Assembly (NCBI GenBank): GCA_017545665.1
Contig: JAFWKQ010000040.1
Location: 1 to 64,000, forward strand
Direction: 5' to 3'
Source: Atopobiaceae bacterium
GTDB taxonomy: Bacteria > Actinomycetota > Coriobacteriia > Coriobacteriales > Atopobiaceae
DNA length: 64,000 nucleotides
The notes under the pieces were generated by a model. The model was not told where the DNA came from and did not search any database. It was given only the letters and a program-made list of their open reading frames with translations. A program made the position numbers and the translations under genes. Below are positions 8,487-17,700 of the stretch, piece by piece. Every line of letters begins with the position of its first letter. Within the stretch, counting starts at the first letter, position 1.

Positions 8487-8492
8487 CGCCAC

Positions 8493-8543
8493 GACCTCGG
8501 GGTGGCACAGTTATACCTGGTATAAGTGTGCCACCCCGAGGTC
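8493..8543. terminator. Bidirectional palindrome between convergent fprA and sbcC
   Basis: The 17-bp arms GACCTCGGGGTGGCACA and TGTGCCACCCCGAGGTC are perfectly complementary, with an inner TTATACCTGGTATAA that is itself nearly palindromic. It fills the gap between two converging stop codons. There is no T-run, so it is an atypical terminator or mRNA end-protecting stem. Confidence 0.6.
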
Positions 8544-8556
8544 ATAGAGCACCAGG

Positions 8557-11379
8557 CTAGTCGGCAACCACCACTGCGCTGCTTCCCTCGGCGCTCGCCT
8601 TCACCTCAATGCGATTCTCCATGCGCTTCTCCAGCTCCTCCACGTGACTGATAATGGCCACCAGGCAATCGCCGGACGCAAGGTCGGAAAGCACGCGCAT
8701 AACCTGCTCCAGCGAATCCGGGTCGAGCGATCCGAAGCCCTCGTCTATGAACACGGTGTCCAGGTGCATCCCACCGGCGCGCTGCTGGGCGTAGTCCGAA
8801 AGACCCAGAGCCAAGGAGAGCGACGCCTCAAACGACTCACCGCCCGAAAGAGACGACACGGGACGCCGCTTGCCCGTGGCATAGTCCACCACGTCAAGCG
8901 AGAGGCCTCCCTTTCCGCGACCCTCTCCCTCGGCATTGCGCACCAGCTGATAATGACCATCCGACATTACGGATAGACGCCTGTTCGCACAGATGACGAT
9001 CTGGTCAAAGTAGAATCCAAGTACATAGCGCTCGAACGAGATGCGATTGGTGCCCGATGCCTGTCCTCGCGCAATCCGCGAGACGCGATCGGCTGCCACG
9101 ACGGCACGCTCCAAACCAGGCAGCTGAGCCGCGCAGGCACGCATCTCCTCCAAGATGCGCTCGTTCGCATCCACGCGCGCGTGCGCCAAGCGAACTTCGC
9201 GATCGGCGTTCTGCTCTGCAGCCTGTGCAGACAAAAGCGCGCGCTTCTGCTTGTTCGTATTGGGCGCATCGTCGCCCTCCTTCACGCCCAGCTCCTCCAA
9301 ACGGGCAAGGCGCTCCTCTACCGCCGTGGCAGCAGATGCCTGTTCGGTGAGTGCCTGAGCATTGGCCTCGCGCGCCTTCTCGAGCTCGAGCTCTATGTCT
9401 TTTCGACGGTTCGAAAGCGCCTCAAGCTCCCGCTTTGCCTCATCGCGCGACGCATAGCGCAAACTCGACGCCACCTCGTCCACACGCGCTTGGGCAGCAG
9501 CAAGCTCCACCGAAACCTCCTCGCACGCACTTACCAACCCCATAAGCTCACTACGCACGTCGGCAAGGTCCTTCTCGTCCCGTTCGAGCTGTTCGCGCAT
9601 TTTCGTAAGCTCGTTGAGCTTTCGTTCCAACGCCTTAACGCGCACGTCCTGCTCGGCCTGTCGATCGCGCAATGCCTGACGAAGCTCAGCCACCTTTGTG
9701 CGTGCCCATCGCTCCGCATCGTCTTCCAGTGCCGTCAGTGCCGTACCAACCATATCGGAAACAAGGGAAAGCGTTGCCCTCGAGCGCTCGTTCGTCTGCG
9801 ACTGAAGCGCGAGGTAGGCATCCTGGCTGCTGTGCAACCGCTCGTCGGCCTGCTCTTGATGGGTGCGCGCAACCATGAGTGAGCTTCGGTCGGGCGCAAC
9901 CTGCGTAGGCTTTACCGGACTCGGGTGCCTTGTGGATCCGCACACGGGACATGGCTCGCCCTCAACGAGCGACGAGGCCACAAAGGCCGCGTCGTCTGCC
10001 ACAAGCGCCAAAAACAGATCCTCAGCCTGTATGCGTGCCTGCTCCGCCTCATCCTGCAGGCGCTCGACCTCCCGTGCGCGCGATGCGAGCTCATTGCGCC
10101 GTTGGGCAAGGTCCGCAAGGTCTGAGACCACTTGCTGGGCTTGCGCGGACTGACGCTTGAGCTCCGCGCTTTGAGAGCGGGCCTGTTCCAGCTGACCGGC
10201 AATGTCTTGGGCAACCGCAAGCTCAACGCGCGCGTTGGCAACCGACTCTTCCAACTGCGCCCGCCTGCCTTCCAGGGCTTGCCGTTGCGCGCCGAGCTCG
10301 TCGCCCCTCTCTTGTGCCTTCTGCACCTCTGCGCGACGCCGTTCCAGCTCCTCGTAGCGTGGGAGCGACTTGGAGAGCTCGGCCTCATCGGCCGTAAGCT
10401 TTCCATGGTGCAGATCGTAATTCGCACTTGCGTCCTCTAGGGCCTTGTCGAATACCCTCACATGCGCATTTGCGCGCACGAGCTTCCGCTTGGCCTCTTC
10501 TGCCGCTCCTAACGCCTCGGCCGCCGCCTCGGCAGTCCGCAAGCTCATACGTGCCTCTAGCGTCGCATCGCGCGCTGCGTCGCGCACTTCCTCCGCCTTG
10601 GCTATTTCCTCCTGCTGACGCGCCACGATGGTTTGGGCTGCCTCAATGCAGTCCTTTGCCGCAAGCGCAGGCTGGGATTGCGAAAGCACACGTTGGGGCT
10701 TGTCGTGAACAACCACGATTCCACGGTCGAGCCTTTGTATGCAACGCTCAAACTCATTGCGGGCCAAATCGAGCTTCTCATGCGCGTCTTTGGCAGCCTC
10801 GGCTAGCTCCGACCCAAATCGATTGAGTTCCTCCGTCGAAAAAATCTTACGCAACACAACCTCGCGCTCAGTTGGATCGGTGCACAAAAGCTCCCTGAAC
10901 GCACCTTGCGCGATCATGGTTACCTGGCGGAACTGCCCGTAGCTCAAGCCCAAGAGCTCAATTACCGCCTCGTTTACCTGGCGCACGTTGTTACCCAACA
11001 CTACGTCACCGCAAGTGAGTTCCGCCGCAGCCGGACGATCCACCATGGTCGAGGCGCCGTCCTTCCCTGCTCGCTGACGTGCGAGCTTCTGCTGCGGGCG
11101 CCGCGTGACCACATACGTCTTGCCCGCATGCTCGAAGGTTAGGCTCACCTCGGTGGGCGTGTTCTCGTCGGCAAAGTCGCTGCGCAACGTGCGTACGTCC
11201 CTGTCTCCCGAGGACTCCCCAAACAAGGCAAAGGTAAGCGCGTCAAACAGCATCGTCTTGCCCGAGCCAGTGTCGCCGTAGATAAGGTAGAGCCCGTGGT
11301 CGCCAAACTTCGAGAAGTCCAGGTCCACATGGCCGGCATACGGTCCAAAGGCAACAAGCGACAGTTCGAGCGGCCTCAT
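8557..11379 (-). CDS. sbcC: Exonuclease SbcC (Rad50-like ATPase)
   Basis: A 940-residue SMC-like ATPase of the SbcCD nuclease, which cleaves DNA hairpins and protein-blocked ends. The Walker A motif GDTGSGKT is near residue 36. Long coiled coils flank a zinc hook, EPCPVCGS, near residue 476. The signature LSGGESFEASLSLALGL is near 843 and the Walker B motif DTVFIDEGFGSLD near 878. The start overlaps the stop of sbcD by four bases (ATGA). Its substrate preference is relevant here because this genome carries many long palindromes, which SbcCD would be expected to attack during replication. Confidence 0.96.
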   Translation of the reverse strand: MRPLELSLVAFGPYAGHVDLDFSKFGDHGLYLIYGDTGSGKTMLFDALTFALFGESSGDRDVRTLRSDFADENTPTEVSLTFEHAGKTYVVTRRPQQKLARQRAGKDGASTMVDRPAAAELTCGDVVLGNNVRQVNEAVIELLGLSYGQFRQVTMIAQGAFRELLCTDPTEREVVLRKIFSTEELNRFGSELAEAAKDAHEKLDLARNEFERCIQRLDRGIVVVHDKPQRVLSQSQPALAAKDCIEAAQTIVARQQEEIAKAEEVRDAARDATLEARMSLRTAEAAAEALGAAEEAKRKLVRANAHVRVFDKALEDASANYDLHHGKLTADEAELSKSLPRYEELERRRAEVQKAQERGDELGAQRQALEGRRAQLEESVANARVELAVAQDIAGQLEQARSQSAELKRQSAQAQQVVSDLADLAQRRNELASRAREVERLQDEAEQARIQAEDLFLALVADDAAFVASSLVEGEPCPVCGSTRHPSPVKPTQVAPDRSSLMVARTHQEQADERLHSSQDAYLALQSQTNERSRATLSLVSDMVGTALTALEDDAERWARTKVAELRQALRDRQAEQDVRVKALERKLNELTKMREQLERDEKDLADVRSELMGLVSACEEVSVELAAAQARVDEVASSLRYASRDEAKRELEALSNRRKDIELELEKAREANAQALTEQASAATAVEERLARLEELGVKEGDDAPNTNKQKRALLSAQAAEQNADREVRLAHARVDANERILEEMRACAAQLPGLERAVVAADRVSRIARGQASGTNRISFERYVLGFYFDQIVICANRRLSVMSDGHYQLVRNAEGEGRGKGGLSLDVVDYATGKRRPVSSLSGGESFEASLSLALGLSDYAQQRAGGMHLDTVFIDEGFGSLDPDSLEQVMRVLSDLASGDCLVAIISHVEELEKRMENRIEVKASAEGSSAVVVAD

Positions 11380-12557
11380 GCCAAATCACCCTCTCGACTC
11401 AACACCTTTTCGAAGGCTTCGTTTACCAGTTTTTCTTCGTCCTCCGCAAGAGGCTTGCCTGTTTGCGCCTCAAAGAATTCGCGGAACAGGTCTACCACGT
11501 CCTTGCTCAAGTCCACTTCCGAATGGACGTCCTCGGCTCCAGCCGCGCGCGTTATGGCGTTGTCAAAACTCACTTGTTCGAGGTTGGGCCATACCTTGCG
11601 AAGACGTGCGACAACATCTATGGGGTCGTCGTCGGTTACGACGGCATGCACGAAGTCCAAGCGGGTCTTGTCGTCCTCCTGCTTGGCTAGGTTTACCAGG
11701 TCCTCCACGCTTCCCCGCTCCATGCGGAAATCGCGCAACGGCTCCACGGGCACCAGGCGAAACTTCACGCGCACCCCCTCTTCCTTCTGCGTTATTCCCA
11801 CGACCACGAACGACTTCTTCTGCTCGATCTCGGACGAGGAGAGCTTGAGGGGGCTGCCAGCGTAGCGAATCTCGTCCCTCCCTATGCGCTGCGGCCGATG
11901 TATGTGGCCCAAGGCAACGTAGTCGAAGCCCTCAAATGCGCGGCAGTCGACGTTGTCTAACGTGCCCAGCGAGAGGTGCTCGGAATCGCTTCTTTCGGGA
12001 GACAAACCCGCATTGGTAACAAACTGATGCGCGACGCACACATTGGGCCGCTCCTTGAAGGCGGGAAGCGAGCGAATGTGATCGAGCACCATACGTAGCG
12101 CGGTATCGTAATTGATTACCAGGCCCGCATCGAGATCCATGCGCGTAGCCCACGCTCGCACGTCTGCGGGACGCACGAAGGGAACAAGCCAAAAGTTCAC
12201 TCCCTCTATTTCTATGGGAGAGAGCTCTTCCCTAAGCTCACCGGCGACGTAAATGCCCGAAAGCGCCATGAGGTTGGATCCCATGGATATGCGCGCGCCC
12301 GAATCGTGATTGCCGCTTACCACCAACACGGGCACCTCAAGCTGCGCCATGCGGGTAATGAAGCGATCCCATTGGCGCACCGCGGCCTCAGCGGGATTGG
12401 GGCTGTCGAACACATCGCCAGCAACAACCAGCGCTTTTGCCGCCGATCGTTCCACCAGTTCGCCGAGTTGTTCTAAGAGGTATTCCGTATCGCTCAACAG
12501 CGGAATCTGCGAGAGCTTGCGACCAAGGTGGAGGTCGGAGGTGTGAACAAAGCGCAT
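11376..12557 (-). CDS. sbcD: Exonuclease SbcD (Mre11-like nuclease)
   Basis: A 393-residue calcineurin-like phosphoesterase, the nuclease subunit of SbcCD. The metal ligands appear in order as HTSDLHLGR (residues 4-12), VVAGDVFD, VVSGNHDSG and later histidines in VAHQF and YVALGHIHRPQ. The chosen ATG at 12557 starts directly at the conserved MRFVHTSDLHLG. An in-frame extension upstream to 12707 runs through a palindrome and is not supported. It is co-transcribed with sbcC through a four-base overlap. Confidence 0.95.
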   Translation of the reverse strand: MRFVHTSDLHLGRKLSQIPLLSDTEYLLEQLGELVERSAAKALVVAGDVFDSPNPAEAAVRQWDRFITRMAQLEVPVLVVSGNHDSGARISMGSNLMALSGIYVAGELREELSPIEIEGVNFWLVPFVRPADVRAWATRMDLDAGLVINYDTALRMVLDHIRSLPAFKERPNVCVAHQFVTNAGLSPERSDSEHLSLGTLDNVDCRAFEGFDYVALGHIHRPQRIGRDEIRYAGSPLKLSSSEIEQKKSFVVVGITQKEEGVRVKFRLVPVEPLRDFRMERGSVEDLVNLAKQEDDKTRLDFVHAVVTDDDPIDVVARLRKVWPNLEQVSFDNAITRAAGAEDVHSEVDLSKDVVDLFREFFEAQTGKPLAEDEEKLVNEAFEKVLSREGDLA

Positions 12558-12656
12558 GAAGCTCCAATCGTTCGACGTGGACGGCTCCAGTATATCGCGA
12601 AGCCGCGCCATGGGATGGTGCTTTGCGTGCAAACTCGGGCATAAGGAAACAGTTAA

Positions 12657-12730
12657 GCGGTACAAAGGGGACTGTCCCCTTTGTACCGCTTTTTCGGTTG
12701 GGTACAAAGGGGACAGTCCCCTTTGTACCC
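12657..12730. repeat. Tandem pair of REP-like GGGGAC palindromes
   Basis: Two perfect palindromes follow one another. The first (12657-12689) has GGTACAAAGGGGAC inverted around a one-base centre. The second (12700-12730) has GGGTACAAAGGGGAC. The central base pair differs (CTG versus CAG), so they are in opposite orientation. They fill the gap between htrA (stop at 12735) and sbcD. The GGGGAC/GTCCCC kernel is typical of REP elements mobilised by TnpA-REP (RAYT) transposases; no such transposase is in the window. Confidence 0.9.
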
Positions 12731-12734
12731 ATTC

Positions 12735-14288
12735 CTAGTTCGAGTGCAGGCCGGGGTTGCCCTGGGTGTTGTTGTCCCAGTTCCACATGTCCCACGGGAA
12801 GCTGTACGAGTCCCAAGGCGACTGCTGGTTGTATTGGTTGTTCTGCTGCTGGTTGTTTTGCTGCTGGTTGAGATACTGCTCATACTCCTGGAGCTGACGC
12901 TGGTACTGCTCTTCCTCCTGCTTGCGCTGCTTCTCCTGCTCCTCCTGCAGCGTCTCGTCCGAGCCCAGCGTCACTTGCACGCTCTGCTCTTTTCCGTCGC
13001 GCACGAACTTAACCTCAACCTGGTCTCCCACGGCGTACGAGCGCACTGCCAATATGAGGCCGTCGGCAGAGGTAACGTCGTGCTCGCCGATCTTCGTAAC
13101 AATGTCGCCCACCTTAAGGCCTGCCTGAGCAGCGGGGCTCGAATCCGCCACTTGGGCAATATAGGCCCCTTGGTTTACCGACAAGTGATTCGCCTGAGCA
13201 TTTTGGGCGTTAACCGTGTTGCAGGAAACGCCTATGTAGGCATGGGTAACCTTCTCGCCACGTATGACCTTGTTCGCTATGTCCACGGCATAGTTTCCCG
13301 GAATCGCAAAGCCAATGCCAGAGAACGACTCCAGCCCCGCGCCATTGGCATACAGCGTGTTTATGCCCACGAGCTGGCCCTTTTCGTTTACCAGCGCACC
13401 GCCCGAGTTTCCGCCGTTAATGGCTGCGTCCACTTGGATGAGGTTGGTGTATATGGTGTTTCCACTTGTGCCCTGCATGAGCTGGTTGCGATAGAGGGCG
13501 CTCACGATGCCCGACGATGCCGACTGATCCAAGCCAAGGGGGCTGCCCAGCGTCATAACCCAGTCGCCAACCACCAGGGCCGACGAGTCGCCCACTTCTA
13601 TGGGCGTTACCTGCGCCCCGTTTAGGTCGGCCTTTATTACGGCAATGTCGCTCGACGCGTCACCACCCACCAGAGTCGCATCGTAGCTTTGGCCATCGAT
13701 GGTAACCGATATTGTTTTGGCGTCTCCTGCAACATGCCAATTGGTGATGATGTTGCCATCGTTGTCCAGGATGACGCCCGAGCCAATGCCTGACTCACCA
13801 GAGTCGGTAGTTACGTAGAGAGCCACAACCGACGGCAGGCACTTGGCAGCGACCGCCTCGTCAACCGAGGCGTCATCGCCCGTTGTGGCAATGTTTATGG
13901 TTTGCCCTGCTCCCGAGTTTCCGCCGGCAGGCAGAGACGCTTTCGTGCGCAGCACACCCGTTGCCAGCAGGATGCCCACCAGCCCGGCCGACACCACCGC
14001 TCCGGCAATGGCGCCGCCCACAACGCCTTTCCATGCGCCTCCACGCCGTGGCTCGGGAGCGGGATACGACCCGTTGGCATGGGGCGATGGCGTGGGAGTG
14101 GGCATTGGCCCCGTGTTCACGACGTTCTGCCGTGTCCTTTGCTGCGACACCGTGCTCTGTGGCCTCTGTTGCGCCTGCGGGTTCGCTTGGGGATTCACTT
14201 GCGATTGCGGATTCACCTGCGGGTTCGGTCGTGAGAATCCACCGGAGGGTGAGGGTGGTTGCGTGCCGCCCTTGTTGTCGTATGCCAT
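12735..14288 (-). CDS. htrA: HtrA/DegP-type membrane-anchored serine protease with PDZ domain
   Basis: A 517-residue S1C protease. The cytoplasmic N-terminus (about 80 residues) is rich in P, Q and N. A transmembrane helix follows at about 88-113 (VVGGAIAGAVVSAGLVGILL). The catalytic triad is visible as NWHVAG (His about 185), SSDIAVIK (Asp about 212) and GGNSGGALV (Ser about 294). A PDZ domain covers about 360-450. The C-terminal 60 residues are a Q/N-rich coiled segment ending in W-rich repeats, which is unusual for HtrA. The ATG at 14288 has an AAAGG site; GTG at 14294 is the alternative. It degrades or refolds misfolded envelope proteins. Confidence 0.92.
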   Translation of the reverse strand: MAYDNKGGTQPPSPSGGFSRPNPQVNPQSQVNPQANPQAQQRPQSTVSQQRTRQNVVNTGPMPTPTPSPHANGSYPAPEPRRGGAWKGVVGGAIAGAVVSAGLVGILLATGVLRTKASLPAGGNSGAGQTINIATTGDDASVDEAVAAKCLPSVVALYVTTDSGESGIGSGVILDNDGNIITNWHVAGDAKTISVTIDGQSYDATLVGGDASSDIAVIKADLNGAQVTPIEVGDSSALVVGDWVMTLGSPLGLDQSASSGIVSALYRNQLMQGTSGNTIYTNLIQVDAAINGGNSGGALVNEKGQLVGINTLYANGAGLESFSGIGFAIPGNYAVDIANKVIRGEKVTHAYIGVSCNTVNAQNAQANHLSVNQGAYIAQVADSSPAAQAGLKVGDIVTKIGEHDVTSADGLILAVRSYAVGDQVEVKFVRDGKEQSVQVTLGSDETLQEEQEKQRKQEEEQYQRQLQEYEQYLNQQQNNQQQNNQYNQQSPWDSYSFPWDMWNWDNNTQGNPGLHSN

Positions 14289-14412
14289 AGCCACTGCCTT
14301 TCACTTGCAATGCTCATAAAGAACTGTACCCTCGCTTTCGCTACGCTTACCAATGGACCGTAAGTTTCACATTCGGAGAACAATTCTTTGAAAGAGCTTA
14401 AAGAGAGGTGCG

Positions 14413-14449
14413 AGAGAAGCGCCCAGAAGACTCCTGGCAAGCGCTCTCT
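14413..14449 (-). terminator. Imperfect hairpin downstream of the GlnR-like gene
   Basis: AGAGAAGCGCCCAG pairs with CTGGCAAGCGCTCTCT with a small bulge. It is 20 bases past the stop of the regulator gene and could end its transcript, but no T-run follows, so the call is tentative. Confidence 0.4.
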
Positions 14450-14470
14450 AAGAAAGAGTCCGATGCCGTC

Positions 14471-15145
14471 CTAGAGCTTAAACAGGTAGCCAACGCCGCG
14501 AACGGTAACGATGTGAGACGCCACATGTGGGCCAACCTTGGAACGGACGCGACGTATGTGCACGTCCACCGTGCGCGTACCGCCGCAATACTCGAAGCCC
14601 CACACCCTATGCAAAAGCGTCTCGCGCGAATACGCACGCGAGGGATGCGTTGCCAAGAAGGAAAGCAGCGAATACTCCATGAGCGTAAGGTCCACGGGCT
14701 CGCCGTCAATGTAAACCTGGTACGTGGCCAGATTGATGGTCATGTTGTCCACCGACACGATGTCGGCAGGCGCGCTCTCCTCGCCAGGCCACAGCAGCAT
14801 CTTGCTGCGCACCTCAAACTCGGCAGGTCCCGCGGACGAAAGGATAAAGTCGTTGCGTCCCTGCACGGGCATGCGCAGGCTGGAGAGCTTGTCCTCATCC
14901 TGCACTAGTAGCATGGGAATAAAGCCATTGTCGGCAACGTAGGAGTCCACCGCGTTAAGGGTCTCCTCGTCCAGGCCAGGGATGTCCAGAATCACAAGGT
15001 CGAAATCGCGCCCCGACGAAATTGCCTGTGAGAAGGTCTCGGGCAGCGAAAGGGCGATGGAGACGTCAAGCGCGTGAGAGAGTTCGCGCATACGCTCATG
15101 GTGGCGGGTGGTTCGAGAAATAAGAAGTATGTTCTTGTGATGCAT
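14471..15145 (-). CDS. GlnR-like orphan OmpR-family response regulator
   Basis: A 224-residue protein with a degenerate receiver domain (1-118) and an OmpR/PhoB winged helix (about 125-224). D54 in VILDIPG is present. The usual acidic pair is replaced by ISRTT, and the conserved lysine before the last strand is missing, so phosphorylation as in normal receivers is unlikely. The linker ILSSAGPAEFEVRSKML and the DNA-binding helix GGTRTVDVHIRRVRSK closely resemble actinobacterial GlnR, the master regulator of nitrogen assimilation, which is also an atypical orphan regulator. No histidine kinase is nearby. Neighbours are a glutamine-type ABC transporter and glnA, which fits. The ATG at 15145 matches the start of the receiver domain; longer forms are possible. 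Confidence 0.8.
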   Translation of the reverse strand: MHHKNILLISRTTRHHERMRELSHALDVSIALSLPETFSQAISSGRDFDLVILDIPGLDEETLNAVDSYVADNGFIPMLLVQDEDKLSSLRMPVQGRNDFILSSAGPAEFEVRSKMLLWPGEESAPADIVSVDNMTINLATYQVYIDGEPVDLTLMEYSLLSFLATHPSRAYSRETLLHRVWGFEYCGGTRTVDVHIRRVRSKVGPHVASHIVTVRGVGYLFKL

Positions 15146-15285
15146 GCGGGCCAAGCCCCCAAATACTATTTCGTTCAATACGCTCTTTACACTAATACGA
15201 ACGAATAGTACCACACCAAGTTACGTTTTAGTAAACAAGCGCAGAACTACTATATCTCTTTGGGGTTATCCAACGACTGCTCTCG

Positions 15286-15323
15286 CTCCGCGCTCGCTTC
15301 GCTCGCTCACTTCGTGAGTCGCC
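15286..15323 (-). repeat. GC-rich core repeat, family A copy 1
   Basis: The sequence from CTCCGCGCTCGCTTCGCTCG to CGTGAGTCGCC is the same core found at 28259, 28342, 34650 and, in altered form, 43135 and 51684. Here the flanking arms are decayed: only GGTTATCCAACG at 15263 and CGATGGATAGCC at 15389 still look complementary. Confidence 0.75.
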
Positions 15324-15405
15324 ACATGCGGGCGGCAACGCGGGCACGCAGCGCGACGATCGCCCAAGGGATAAAAACACCACCGCGCCGATGGATAGCC
15401 TTATA

Positions 15406-15480
15406 AGCGACACGTTGCGACCTCTCCGCGCGCAGTTCGCGCAGCGCTGTTTGAGCACGGAAAGGTCGCAATGTGTCGCT
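15406..15480. repeat. Palindrome with family B core
   Basis: The arms AGCGACACGTTGCGACCT and AGGTCGCAATGTGTCGCT are complementary with two mismatches. They enclose a core (CGCGCAGTTCGCGCAGCGC then TGTTTGAGCAC) that recurs inverted at 49611-49641 inside unrelated arms. It sits 20 bp downstream of the glnQ stop and may end that operon's transcript. The gap 15146-15499 holds no gene. Confidence 0.8.
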
Positions 15481-15499
15481 CTTGGAGCTGGCCAATCGC

Positions 15500-16375
15500 C
15501 TAATCGATGGATCCCAAGAACTCGGCGGTACGCTTGTGCTGGGGGTGGTCGAACACCTGCTCCGGCGTTCCCTGCTCCACCACGACGCCGCCTTCCATAA
15601 ACACCACGCGGTCGGCAACCTCTCGTGCAAAGCCCATCTCGTGCGTAACCACGATCATGGTCATGCCGCCGTGCTCGGCCAGCTTGCGCATAACGTCTAG
15701 GACGCCACGCACGAGCTCGGGATCAAGCGCGGAGGTGGGCTCATCGAACAATATGATATCGGGATGCATGGCAACGGCACGCGCAATGGCCACGCGCTGC
15801 TGCTGACCACCCGAAAGCTGGGCGGGCTTATAGTCGGCGCGATCCAGCAAACCCACCGCGTCAAGTTGCTTGAGCGCCTCTGCCTCGGCCTCTTCCTTGG
15901 ATTTCTTGAGCACCTTGGTCTGGCCAATCATCACGTTACCCTTGGCCGTAAGATGCGGGAAGAGGTTGAAGCTCTGAAACACCATGCCCAGGTTCTGCCG
16001 AAGCTTGTTTACCTCGCTCTGCAAAAGATGGCCGGTGATCTCCTTGTCCTCAATGAGGATGTGACCTGCCGTGGGAGTCTCCAAAAGGTTTATGCACCGC
16101 AGCATGGTGGACTTGCCCGACCCCGAAGGTCCCAGCACGCATACCACCTCGCCTGGCCAAACGGTAAGGTTCACGTCGGTAAGAACCTGTGTGTCGCCAT
16201 CGAACGTCTTCATGAGGTGCTCTATGCGCACGCAGGGATGCTCGTGTGGCTCGAAGTGGTGCTTGGTAATCGACTTGTCGCGTTCGTGGGCAGCGCGAGC
16301 CGCCTCCTCCGCATCCAAGGCGGGAGGTACGTCTTGCGCGTCATTCGATATGTGCAGTCGTTTATTAGATAGCAT
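15500..16375 (-). CDS. glnQ: Amino-acid (glutamine-type) ABC transporter ATP-binding protein
   Basis: A 291-residue ABC ATPase of the polar amino acid family (GlnQ/HisP). Walker A GPSGSGKS is at 82-89, and the Q-loop [11 protein letters not shown], signature [14 protein letters not shown], Walker [15 protein letters not shown] and the H-switch VVTHEMGFA are all present. An N-terminal extension of about 45 residues precedes the usual start. The ATG at 16375 overlaps the end of the permease gene by 11 bases and has a GGAAGAGG site inside it, so translation is coupled. It is the last gene of glnH-glnP-glnQ. Confidence 0.93.
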   Translation of the reverse strand: MLSNKRLHISNDAQDVPPALDAEEAARAAHERDKSITKHHFEPHEHPCVRIEHLMKTFDGDTQVLTDVNLTVWPGEVVCVLGPSGSGKSTMLRCINLLETPTAGHILIEDKEITGHLLQSEVNKLRQNLGMVFQSFNLFPHLTAKGNVMIGQTKVLKKSKEEAEAEALKQLDAVGLLDRADYKPAQLSGGQQQRVAIARAVAMHPDIILFDEPTSALDPELVRGVLDVMRKLAEHGGMTMIVVTHEMGFAREVADRVVFMEGGVVVEQGTPEQVFDHPQHKRTAEFLGSID

Positions 16376-17669
16376 CTGCAACCTCTTCCTTGACGGCGTC
16401 TGCCTTCGCTTTGGGACGCTTGCCACCGCCACGCTCCGAGCGGGCCATGCGCTTCTCAATTACGGTTACGACCTTAATGAGCGGCAGCGTAACGATGAGG
16501 TAGAAGATGCCCGCGGTTACGTACGGCGTCATGTTGCCCGTAATCGACGTGAGGTTTTTAGAGAACATCATAAGCTCCATGACGCCCACCGACGAGAGAA
16601 GCGACGTGTCCTTAAACGCGGTAATAAAGTCGCTGGTTACGGTGGGGATCACGCGTCGAATCGTTTGGGGCAGGATGATGTTTACCATGGTCTGCAGATG
16701 GCCCATGCCCAAACTCGAGGCGGCCTCGTACTGGCCGGCGGGTATGGACTCAATGCCCGCACGGAAGATCTCGGCAAGATAGGCCGACGAGTTGATTGCC
16801 ATAACAATAATGCCAAGAATATAGTTATCGATATTTATGTTCATCATGGGCAAGCCAAAGAACACGATGTAGATCTGCAAAAACAGCGGGGTACCACGCA
16901 AGACGTTAATGTACACGATGGCTATTGCGCGCAGCAGCTTGAACCGGCTCACCTTCATGAGGGCAAATATGAGGCCTAGCACCACGGCAAAGGGATACGA
17001 TGCAATAACGATGCCCAAACACACGAACCATCCGGGAAGCAGCGCAAAGAGCGAGGTGACTATGAGCTGCGGTTTGAAAAACATGCCTAGGAACTGGTTG
17101 GAGTTCCATGCCTGAACCCATGGTTGATGATCCAGCCAGCTCACGATCGTCTGCGCGAACGTGTTGGCAATGGTCTCGATGGGAGGAGCGTCCTGCAGCT
17201 GCTTGGTCTCACCGCCACTCACGTATGTGCCGCCAACAACCACGCTGCCACCCTGGGGAGGAAAGCGCATGTCGGTAACTTCCAGGCGAATCAGATGCCC
17301 GGCATTGAGCGGCTCGGAAAACTTAACGTTCAGCTTGTTGCCCTGCGGCGAGGCCTCTCCCTCAATCTTGCTACGATCGAGCCCTTTGAGCGCCGTAATC
17401 TTGGTGGTGCTTCCATCGAAGGAGCCTCCCTCGGGAAGAACGAGCTCCAAGCTCTGCACGCTATCGCCCTCATCGACCGTCGCTTCCCAGGTTAGGCGGG
17501 TGGGCAATCCGCCTATAACACCCGTACCGCCATCTTCGTTGGGCTTTGCCGTCGTACTGCCAGTCGTAAGCCCAAAGGCGGTGCCCGGTAGAACACACAT
17601 AAACGCAATTGCAAGGACAAAGGCAGCCACAAGGCTCCGCAGCCCCATCCGCTTGTTGGTCTTATCCAT
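16365..17669 (-). CDS. glnP: Amino-acid ABC transporter permease with N-terminal extracytoplasmic domain
   Basis: A 434-residue protein in three parts. Residues 1-33 form a Sec signal peptide or anchor ([20 protein letters not shown]). Residues 34-180 form a beta-rich domain of unknown family with no transmembrane segment. Residues about 185-410 form a HisM/GlnP-type permease with the EAA loop ([20 protein letters not shown]). Fusions of GlnP with a substrate-binding domain are known, but this insert is too short and lacks SBP motifs, and a separate binding protein is encoded just upstream. The basic C-terminal tail overlaps glnQ. The ATG at 17669 has a GAAAGAGAG site. Confidence 0.88.
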   Translation of the reverse strand: MDKTNKRMGLRSLVAAFVLAIAFMCVLPGTAFGLTTGSTTAKPNEDGGTGVIGGLPTRLTWEATVDEGDSVQSLELVLPEGGSFDGSTTKITALKGLDRSKIEGEASPQGNKLNVKFSEPLNAGHLIRLEVTDMRFPPQGGSVVVGGTYVSGGETKQLQDAPPIETIANTFAQTIVSWLDHQPWVQAWNSNQFLGMFFKPQLIVTSLFALLPGWFVCLGIVIASYPFAVVLGLIFALMKVSRFKLLRAIAIVYINVLRGTPLFLQIYIVFFGLPMMNINIDNYILGIIVMAINSSAYLAEIFRAGIESIPAGQYEAASSLGMGHLQTMVNIILPQTIRRVIPTVTSDFITAFKDTSLLSSVGVMELMMFSKNLTSITGNMTPYVTAGIFYLIVTLPLIKVVTVIEKRMARSERGGGKRPKAKADAVKEEVADAI

Positions 17670-17700
17670 AACCGCTCTCTTTCGCCTTTTGCATAAGCGA

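Noticed and set aside
9181-9882. 233-codon plus-strand frame inside sbcC
   Set aside because: Antisense to the coiled-coil arm of SbcC; repetitive Leu/Arg composition mirrors the coiled coil.
15146-15499. A sensor kinase gene next to the response regulator
   Set aside because: The gap is too short and holds only repeats A and B. The regulator has a degenerate receiver, consistent with an orphan.
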